A stretch of 64,000 nucleotides of DNA from Apoda limacodes (lineage: Eukaryota; Arthropoda; Insecta; Lepidoptera; Limacodidae), in contig OX291550.1 of NCBI GenBank assembly GCA_946406115.1, forward strand, positions 22,668,722 through 22,732,721. The letters are read 5' to 3'. The translations under genes were made by a program, and so were the position numbers. This document shows positions 1 through 7,254 of this stretch, piece by piece. Numbering within the stretch: position 1 is the stretch's first letter; each line of letters begins with the position of its first letter. Below the pieces are notes generated by a model. It worked only from the letters and a program-made list of their open reading frames with translations. It was not told the origin of the DNA and did no database searches.

Positions 1-61
1 CCTTTTAAATTGAAAAAGGGCATTGGATTAAAGTTCTCGCATTGCGGACATCTACACTGTC
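1..61 (-). other. possible Cys-rich exon fragment running off the window
   Basis: Read on the minus strand, an AG at 63-62 is followed by an open stretch encoding QCRCPQCENFNPMPFFNLK to the window edge. The spacing C-x-C-x2-C followed by NPMP is peptide-like, but only about 19 codons are visible and the polypyrimidine tract before the AG is poor. It lies downstream of the CXC-like exon at 3737-3860 on the same strand. I do not recognise a family with any certainty. Confidence 0.2.
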
Positions 62-530
62 CTAAAATTATTTTTTAGGTCAAGTAATTAGTCATAAACT
101 TTCACGTCTAACTCTTGTGATTTATATCATTATAAATCATGAGAGCCTTATCAAGAGAGCATTCATAAATAAATTCACACCCTTTTGCTCAAGCCTCGCC
201 TACGCATTCCTTAAACTAATTGAGACATTGTTACTAGAATACTAAGTCCTAATGTGACTAAGTCATATACTTACTTAACTTACTTATTTTGTGAGTTCAG
301 AAGTCGTCTGGAACTACGACATGTGTATATATCTGACTAATCGGTTATCAGTTTGTCAATCTGTACGTCGTTTTAGAGAATGCCCCGTTGTAGAGCTATT
401 GGCTACTTGACTGTCAGATTTTTCAATCCGCTTATTATGAGGACTTTGCTTAAAGACTACTCTTATATGATAACAGCCAAAATCAAGAACCTGTGAAGCA
501 CGGAAAAGCTCAGCAAAATGTTCAACTAGG
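62..530. other. unassigned AT-rich sequence
   Basis: No open reading frame, RNA gene or repeat that I can support. Confidence 0.5.
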
Positions 531-875
531 GGGCATCCATAAATTACGTGAGGCGTTTAGGGGGAGGGGTTCGAGCAGAATCTCACCCAATTTCACGCGA
601 GGAGTGGGGGGGGGGGGGCTTTGCCAAATATTACGTAATTTTATTTTTTGCAAAAACATTGTAGATTTGCGAAAAAAACTGTGTTAAATGTCGCCAAATC
701 CTTCATAATAACAATTTATCTAAGCTACCCTAAAGCTACAAAGTAGCAAAGTAGTAGCAATATATCCAATGCATTGAAGCACAGATTAATGTATTTACAC
801 TAACGATACGCATTTTAAAAATGAATGAACGAAAAATCGCCAAAATCAACTTTCGTAATTCATGGACGCCTCCCT
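531..875. repeat. MITE-like element with imperfect terminal inverted repeats
   Basis: The left end reads GGGGCATCCATAAATTACGT and the reverse complement of the right end reads GGAGGCGTCCATGAATTACG. These match at most positions, giving inverted ends about 345 bp apart. A G-run lies at about 606-618. Sequences with a CATAAATTACGT end are widespread in insect genomes. No transposase is present, so any movement would need to be supplied in trans. The target duplication was not resolved. Confidence 0.5.
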
Positions 876-1978
876 CGGCGGTCACCAATCCAGTGACTGA
901 TAACGTTTGAAGTTGCTTAATATTGCATATCATTTGTTACTTGACCACGAGCTCCTCGTATTTTTATACGCACAAGCTTTGGTCCGCGGCTCCGCGCCAA
1001 ATTCGGTCATCAGCGTGGGAATCCTACGGCTACTCCTTGATTATATTAAAATCCTGTCTGCGCCAATTCAACTCACGCTTGACTCTCTTCCTTTTTCCTT
1101 TACTTTTAACCCCTTTGTGCGCTAATCCGAGTCAAACTTCACAGTTTTAAGTAGCCTAAAACTTTTCCCAAGATGTAAGCTATCCGTGCGCTGTCACGGT
1201 TTAGTTGTTAAAGGACATAAACACGGACAGATAGACAAGGAGACGTTGAGTTTATAATAGATATAAGATAAGATATAGGAATAGATATAAACCTTAATTA
1301 TACAATCTATTCGAATTTCTACGAATTTGAAGTGAGGCGGAAAATGCTTAGGTATATATATTACAGTTCCTCGCGGTTTCAAAGTTCATGAATGTATAAT
1401 GTAAGCTCGAGCATTAAATACTCTTTTGAATGAGATACGGAAGCTTCTGATTGGAGTTACTATTGCACATCATGCTCTACTGGCGTCTCCTCCTTCTTTC
1501 AATTAGTTATTTGCAATTCGAAGCTGTATGTTACTGGTTTGATATTTTTTGTGAATAAAGTTAAAGTTGCAGCATAAGTAGTAAGTAACTTCCCACTGCA
1601 TGGAAGACCTCTCTTTGCGTTTGTCGCTTAAGAGGCTGACTAATGCCAAGTGACACTTTTTAAATGGAAAAAATCAATAATTACAAGTATTTTAAGTTAA
1701 AACTTTAACTCTGTATAGAAGAACGTATACCTAATGGCTTGAACTAACAAAAACGCGATAACATTAATTTGCATCGATAGAAAAAAATCTGTAAAAGACC
1801 TCTAAATTTTCTATTTTTTTGGTTTTACACCGCTATTCGTTAACGTATAACATTAAAATTTATGTTAACTAGCTAGAACTAGAAAGTTCATGGCTCAAGT
1901 GCACGTGATAATAGCTGTGTTTTAAACTATCATATGCGTTGGGCGGGTAAATCCTGAAATTTACCGGAACTTCATATG
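876..1978. other. unassigned
   Basis: No convincing gene. A short motif CGGTCACCAATCCAG at about 878-893 recurs at about 19490-19505, so part of this stretch is repetitive. Short open frames here look like chance. Confidence 0.45.
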
Positions 1979-2110
1979 ATGGTCTAGTGGTCTAGTCTTC
2001 GCGTTCTTAGTGGCGCAAGTTCGAACCCAGCGTGTAATAATGAACTTTTATCTAAATTGTCAGGGTGTGGTTTATTCAAACAAAGTGGTTAGTTATTCTT
2101 TTTGATTCAC
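1979..2110 (+). repeat. tRNA-related SINE head
   Basis: A pol III type A box TGGTCTAGTGG lies at 1980-1990 and a B box AGTTCGAACC at 2018-2027, with spacing typical of tRNA-derived promoters. No complete cloverleaf can be drawn, so this is called a SINE rather than a tRNA gene. The 3' boundary is approximate. Confidence 0.55.
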
Positions 2111-2299
2111 ATCACTGGCTTCTGAGTAAATAAATGAAAAATGAAAGCGGAAATGGTTTGGTTTATGGCATGATATCAATTTAAATATTTTAGTTAGTAA
2201 GTAGACGTTGTTTAAGCAGAACTTGAGAATTTTGACCATAGAGGCACTTTTGGGTAAGTGTTTTTAAATCAGTGTATATCTGGAATAGTGGGACTAGGA

Positions 2300-2600
2300 A
2301 AATCCATACTAATATCATAAATGCGAAAGTAACTCTATCTGTTATCTCTTCTTAGCTTAAACCGCTATACCGATTAGAATGTAATTTGGCAGAGAGATAG
2401 TTGGAGTCCTGAGAAAGAACATTCGGTCACACAACAGTTGGTTTTTTTATGATGATTGAGGAGTTGCCGTTTCAATCCTATACCAGTAACCGAATTTGGG
2501 GTGGGTTGGAACCGCGGGCAAATTTGGCATGAAGATAGTTTAAGTCCCGGGGAAGGACGTAGGCTACTTGAAAACGTCAAGTGTGAGTCGGTTTTTTTCT
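2300..2600 (+). repeat. lepidopteran short interspersed element with ATACTAATAT end
   Basis: It begins with CCATACTAATATCATAAATG and carries TTAAACCGCTATACCGATTA, then two versions of a block containing GATAGTTTAAGTCCCGGGGA-like sequence, ending near GTCAAGTGTGAGTCGG. Related copies lie at 25940-26265, 29570-29795 (opposite strand) and 45720-45930. The ends resemble the non-autonomous Helitron-like or SINE-like families common in Lepidoptera; the exact family is uncertain. Confidence 0.6.
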
Positions 2601-2607
2601 ATAATTA

Positions 2608-2700
2608 GCCTGCGGTGTTGCAAGCGTCCTTATAGGCTACGATAACCGCTCAACATTTCATAGGCGTATGCTTGTTTGCCACTTTATTAATATAAAATAT
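2608..2700 (+). repeat. dispersed tail repeat, copy 1
   Basis: It contains GTTGCAAGCGTCC and TATGCTTGTTTGCCAC followed by A-rich DNA. This is a degenerate copy of a repeat also seen at 18163-18262, 21438-21530, 30000-30067 (minus) and 41409-41470 (minus). The A-rich end suggests a 3' tail of a retroposed sequence. Confidence 0.6.
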
Positions 2701-2786
2701 GAAGGTGCTTGAAAAAATGAAAAGGGTAAGTGAAATAGGTGTAGAGCATAGGCACCTGAAAGTACATGAATAAGTAATAAAATCCC

Positions 2787-2905
2787 GAGGATAAAATAGT
2801 GCCTCATTCTAATGAAGTACGGTAGCCTCAAAATGATGTTACGATTGTTGTTCGTGCGTTAAAATTGCCTTCCGGCTTCCGAATGATTACAAAGTGAAAA
2901 TGCAA
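2787..2905 (+). repeat. dispersed repeat, paired with 45073-45195
   Basis: About 110 bp including AAATAGTGCCTCATTC and TTGCCTTCCGGCTTCCGAAT is almost identical to 45073-45195. There is no coding content. The close match over 42 kb implies a mobile or recently copied family. Confidence 0.65.
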
Positions 2906-2984
2906 TGAAATTAAGGTTGAATTGGAAAATGTTGTTTGCCTTTCTGTTTTTTTTCTTTTTCATGTCAATTTTCAGACGATAAAA

Positions 2985-3070
2985 ATGATAAACAGTGCAA
3001 CAAACTGATATACAGTTAAAAAAACTGATTTACAGTGTAACAAACTGATATACAGTGCAACAAACTTTTC
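2985..3070 (+). repeat. short minisatellite, about 20-bp period
   Basis: Units related to AACTGATATACAGTGCAACA repeat about four times. A single related unit (GTGCAACTAACTTTTCTG) lies at about 3301-3318. Confidence 0.6.
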
Positions 3071-3736
3071 TGACACTCTGACTGTTTGGTCGCTAGTGTC
3101 GTGGTCAGTTCACACCATTTCAATATGGCGACTTTAGTTTTGATAGCTATGTATAAACTGCCTACAAATTCTTGGCACCCGCCCGTTGACATATGAGACC
3201 GTATAGTCTAAATAAAATAACTGTTTTGTATATTAATAATATTTGCATTGTTTATTGTTTGCTAACACATACGTACTGACATTTTGGTCCTGTACTTATA
3301 GTGCAACTAACTTTTCTGTCCGGTGATCAAAAACCAAAGTTACAGTAGTTTTATTGAAATTGTGTGACGTACAACGACACCCGCGATCAAACACCGAAGG
3401 TAGGAAAAGAAAAGTTTGTTGATCTGTACTTACACACACACACACACTATTGGTGGTATCCATTTTGGTGTTTTTAGGTTATGCCAAGATTTTGAAGATG
3501 CACTTTACCTAAATATACTATTGTGAGGTGTCGAAAGCTAGATTTAGTAAATATAAAATATATATAAGCTTTCTTAGGAGCTGGCACTTGTAGCCATATC
3601 AAGTATTAATATTTGTTTTTTTACAAGTTTCGATAGAAGTTTGTTATTCATATGAATTTCATCGTCAGAGTCATTCAATTGTCAGTGATTTTATGGCATT
3701 TCTTCTTTCAGATTCTCTTCTGATCCACTGACATTT
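3071..3736. other. unassigned, includes (AC)n run
   Basis: AT-rich sequence with a short CA microsatellite at about 3431-3450. No gene is supported. Confidence 0.4.
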
Positions 3737-3860
3737 TCAGAAAAAAATCCGATTACTGTTGGAACAATTTTCTAAAGCATGACAGGTCGTGCAGAAATCA
3801 GTGCACTTAAGGCCATACTCACGGCAACAACATCTTCTATTGTCGCAGCCTAGTTCGCAA
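3737..3860 (-). CDS. candidate terminal exon encoding a CXC-like cysteine-rich domain
   Basis: On the minus strand a good acceptor (TTTCTTGCAG, ending at 3861) is followed by one base and then 40 codons to a TGA at 3739-3737. The peptide begins CELGCDNRRCCCREYGLKC and continues with TDFCTTC and ENCSNS. Its pattern C-x3-C-x4-CCC-x6-C-x3-C-x2-C-x5-C-x-N resembles tesmin/CXC-type zinc-binding repeats, which also occur at the C-terminus of some HEEADT-containing nuclease-like proteins in animals. Past the stop, a shifted frame stays open for about 15 codons after a run of seven T, so a one-base slip may have shortened the tail. The upstream exon at 5452-5484 joins in phase. Function is inferred from cysteine spacing only; it may be a host gene or a transposon-carried gene. 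Confidence 0.4.
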
Positions 3861-4013
3861 CTGCAAGAAACAATTTTTAACAACTCAACTCTCATTAAAT
3901 TTATTATGAAACAGAAACTCCTGACGAAGAAAATTCAGAAACTTTGACGAAAAAAATAAGAAGATTTTATTTATTTTTATGTGTTTTTTACAAATCTTGA
4001 CTACATTATGTGA

Positions 4014-4972
4014 ATATCAACTTATTTTATTATGTTGTACAACTCATTAAATTACAAAGTTAGAATGTTTACGGCAACATTGGATAAATAATAATAAGCG
4101 ACAAATTAAAAACATAAGATAACATTTTTTTTTCGCAAAATACTTTGGTATAGTCAGTTTACAAAGATTTGGTCAATAAAGTACACTTTTTTAATGATTA
4201 TTAATGTAGTTTAAAAAAAAATGACGTTAATCGATTCTTGGGGAAAAAATACAAAAAAAAGTATACTTTACAAATTCAAATTCAAAATTCATTTATTTCA
4301 GGTAAACAAGAAACCCATATTATACATTGATATTTAGAAATAGAATTAGAAATAAATAAATAATACGTAATTAAATAAATTAAACCACTCAAACAAAAAA
4401 TAAAAATGTCAGAACATTATATAAAATAAAATCAATTTAAATAGTACATACATATATATGCAGTCATTACGTGACTTTAAATTTTTTTTATTTTATCACA
4501 TCTCGTTTAATTGCAAAATTAAAATGTTTACGACTACATTGTGTTTATTGCGACATTGTATAAATGATAAGCATCAAATTAAAAACTTAAGTATACTATT
4601 TTTTTAATAGTGTACTTAACGGGATATATTGGTGTAGTCAGTTTACGAAGATTTGCTCAATAAAGTACACTTTTTCAATGACTTAAAAAATGTACATAGT
4701 TAAAAAAATAATGTAAATCGAATTTACATGTAAAATTACATAAGTATACCTTATACTTCACGTGACTTTAAAGTCTTTTAATTTTTTTTGCAACTCGTTA
4801 AATTGCAAAGCACAATGTTTATGGTGACGTTGTATAAATAATAAGCATCAAATTAAAAACTTAAGTATACTATTTTTTTCTTTTTTTCCGCAGAATACAT
4901 TGGTGTAGACTGTTTACAAAGATTTAATCAATAAAGTAGACTTTTTCAATGACTATTAAAAAGTGAAATTCC
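4014..4972 (+). repeat. three degenerate tandem units of about 200-290 bp
   Basis: Units at about 4014-4230, 4486-4720 and 4782-4972 share GACAAATTAAAAAC / CATCAAATTAAAAAC, a TAGTCAGTTTACAAAGATTT-type block and CAATAAAGTACACTTTTT. The second and third are the closest. The first two are separated by an insert (4270-4450) beginning AATTCAAATTCAAAATTCAT, a sequence that matches reversed 3' ends of lepidopteran non-LTR elements. All lie in the putative intron between the two CXC-gene exons. Confidence 0.6.
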
Positions 4973-5451
4973 ATTTTTTTAATTTATAAGTGTGTTTTTG
5001 CTGGACGACCATACAATGTTTTTTTTTGAATTCGAATGAAGAGTTTCAGATGAATAATATTAAGGTATTTATTCCTTAATATTAAACAAAAAAAAATTAA
5101 ATCCACTTGAAGTTGGGGGTGGTTTTCGGCCACCTGAGACCATAAAATTAAAATTTCTTGGAAACGACTCAAATTTGTTGATTTGTACTAGGCGTACAAT
5201 TTTTGTAGCGGTAATTTTTCAATAGAACGTCACAGTAAGCCAGGAATTTTTCACCCCTTTTCACCCTACATTTCTCGGTAGCTGCATCGGGAGAAGTGTA
5301 CGGGGTTTTGTTCATGAATCATAAAATTCGGTTGTTTTTCTTAAAAAATAAATGGATTCCGATCAGACTATTAATCAGGTGCAATCAGTAAGATTTTGAA
5401 TTCAATATTTCACTTGCGAATTTCATATGTTATAATAAGTACACTACTTAC

Positions 5452-5484
5452 TCGCTTAACCCTTCTCCATTATTATCAGAGGCA
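5452..5484 (-). CDS. candidate 33-nt micro-exon upstream of the CXC exon
   Basis: On the minus strand a strong acceptor (CATTTTCTTTCAACAG, ending at 5485) precedes one base plus ten codons (ASDNNGEGLS) plus GA, and is followed by a consensus donor GTAAGT at 5451-5446. The two-base overhang GA plus the first base T of the exon at 3860 makes Asp, so the frame continues into CELGC. That agreement and the strength of both sites are the evidence. No further upstream exon was found; the adjoining DNA is filled with transposon remnants. Confidence 0.35.
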
Positions 5485-5639
5485 CTGTTGAAAGAAAATG
5501 TAAAAGAATGACCAAAATATTTCAAATGTACACATGTGAACCATAATTCAACTCATTAAAATTAAAAAAAAGACACCGCTGGCCTCTGGGTCCATTCTTT
5601 TACCCTCGTTAAAACTATAATTTCAGTTACTGCTCCTCA

Positions 5640-6415
5640 ACTAGTTTTAATATTTAATTAATGCATTGATTGTGGGATATTTCTTGTTTCCTATATTTAA
5701 ATCAGGTAGTACTACTGGTCTGTCTAACTTTAGATCAATCTATATATTACTTGTCTTCAGTATTCACTTTAGTTCACTGCTAACTTGTAAACAGTTTGGA
5801 TTGATAGGAGTCGCTCAACAACCGATGGTTAAGCCATCACATATTTGATGCTGATCAAGACTCGATGGATGCCACGGGCCTATTCTGTGAACTATCTAAG
5901 GCATATGATTGCGTCCAACATAAAACTATGATAAGGAAATTACAACAGTATGGTATTAAGATTACTGTACCTAAACTAATTAGCTCGCATTCGGACAATA
6001 TAATTCAGACAGTTGACATAAATGGGAAACGCTCCCCTGGATCAAACATTAAAATTGGTGTTCGACCGGGTTCCATTGTTAGGCCATTCGTATTTCTTAT
6101 ATACATTAATGATCTGCCTATGGTTGTAAAAGATAGTCATGAGATAGTGTTGTTTGCAGACGACACATAACTTTTAATTAAAACTTAAAAGACGCGAAAC
6201 TATTTTAAAATGTTAACAACTGCTGACTGTTTCAACATGAATAAATAACTTCTTAACAGCAAGAAAACCAAATGTAATTTTTTTTAATCCCAAATGTCAG
6301 TCAGGTAAGAACCAGTGTATTCATAAACGAGGAGCAGTTAGATATTGAAGATAATACAATATTCTTAGGTATTACTAGACACAAAGCTTCAGTAGGGCAC
6401 ACATATTGTAGCGAG
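5640..6415 (+). pseudogene. non-LTR retrotransposon RT remnant
   Basis: Translated pieces match core RT blocks of a lepidopteran non-LTR family: FPIFKSGSTTGLSNFRSI (about 5690-5745), LFCELSKAYDCVQHKT (about 5880-5930), SIVRPFVFLIYINDLP where the usual PQGS block is degraded, and LFADDT (6150-6169). After a TAA at 6168-6170, a further segment carries FINEEQLDIEDNTIFLGIT (about 6320-6385), the region usually C-terminal to the FADD box. Stops and shifts throughout make it dead. The same family seems to be represented by the N-terminal RT fragment at 50056-50490. Confidence 0.75.
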
Positions 6416-6894
6416 TAGGTATTTTTATATACTATGTTGATGTACTTTTTTGAGTTGGAAAAATAGTTTTGTCATAAAATATTTGAATGAATATGAAGTG
6501 AGGAATTACGATAACCTGAAAAGGACTGTTCCTGGTGGGTTCGAGATAACCGTTAGAGGTTGAGTCATCACCAGGTTGTATTTTATCTTATAACTTTTAC
6601 ACATAGTGAAAATTTTTATTGGTGGATGGCGTCGGAAATTCTTTAACGTGGTGCGGGTTCGAATCCCGTTCCCATCACGACACTAAATCCTTCAATCAGA
6701 TATCACTAGGTATGTTATATCGAGTAATAACATACAGCAAAAGTGCTAAGGGCACCTCCTCACGGCGGATTCCAGCGCATTCGGGAACTGTCCCCGCGGG
6801 AATTAGTGGGGATAGTAATTTAGCTTAATTTGTGTTAGTGGCACATCGGTTATTTGTGGAAAAAAATAACGGTGTGTGTGTATTAATATCGGGT
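6416..6894 (+). repeat. tRNA-like SINE head and unassigned sequence
   Basis: At about 6619-6680 a T-arm-like CGGGTTCGAATCCCG lies inside GTGCGGGTTCGAATCCCG and is a good pol III B box. A convincing A box is not present. An inverted CCTGGTG/CACCAGG pair lies at about 6530-6575. No gene is supported. Confidence 0.4.
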
Positions 6895-6944
6895 ACTTAC
6901 TTACTGTCTAAGCTTTGTACCTAGTTTGTACGTGGACATCTTCT

Positions 6945-7111
6945 TTTACCCCTGTCGGGTAAAGGAGGTACGGGTGTCGGGGTAAGGACTGACGTTTTAC
7001 CCCATGACCCGGGCAAGTCTCGAGGGTGAGCGCACCCTCGGTGATTGTTTAAAGAGGGCCTACTTTTCAGGCCCTCTGTCGGCATTATAGTGGCCACTTT
7101 GTGAAAGTGGC
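6945..7111 (-). promoter_or_regulatory. structured 3' UTR of jockey copy 1, five hairpins
   Basis: Perfect stems: 6945-6951 with 6957-6963 (7 bp), 6979-6985 with 6997-7003 (7 bp), 7021-7028 with 7033-7040 (8 bp), 7053-7061 with 7069-7077 (9 bp, loop GAAAAGT on the element strand), and 7093-7100 with 7104-7111 (8 bp, 3-nt loop). The first four have structural counterparts in copy 2 at 59351-59480 despite sequence differences. Such 3' structures are the expected recognition site for the element's own RT during target-primed reverse transcription. The T-rich (element strand) tract at 7112-7230 separates them from ORF2. Confidence 0.7.
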
Positions 7112-7254
7112 GAGGAGGAAACGAAATAAAAACAAGCGAAAAAATAAAACAAAAAACGAAAAAACACAAGTGGAGAATGAAAAACAAAGGTGATTGGAAA
7201 GAAAAAAAAAAAACTAACTAAAATATGACATATACATGTAACATATAAGCCCGG

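Noticed and set aside
5560..5640. Possible extra minus exon reading RVKEWTQRPA
   Set aside because: Weak acceptor and a sequence that looks like a repeat 3' end; phase does not clearly fit the 5452-5484 exon.
6619..6680. tRNA gene
   Set aside because: A good T-arm and B box but no A box or acceptor stem pairing; treated as a SINE-like head.
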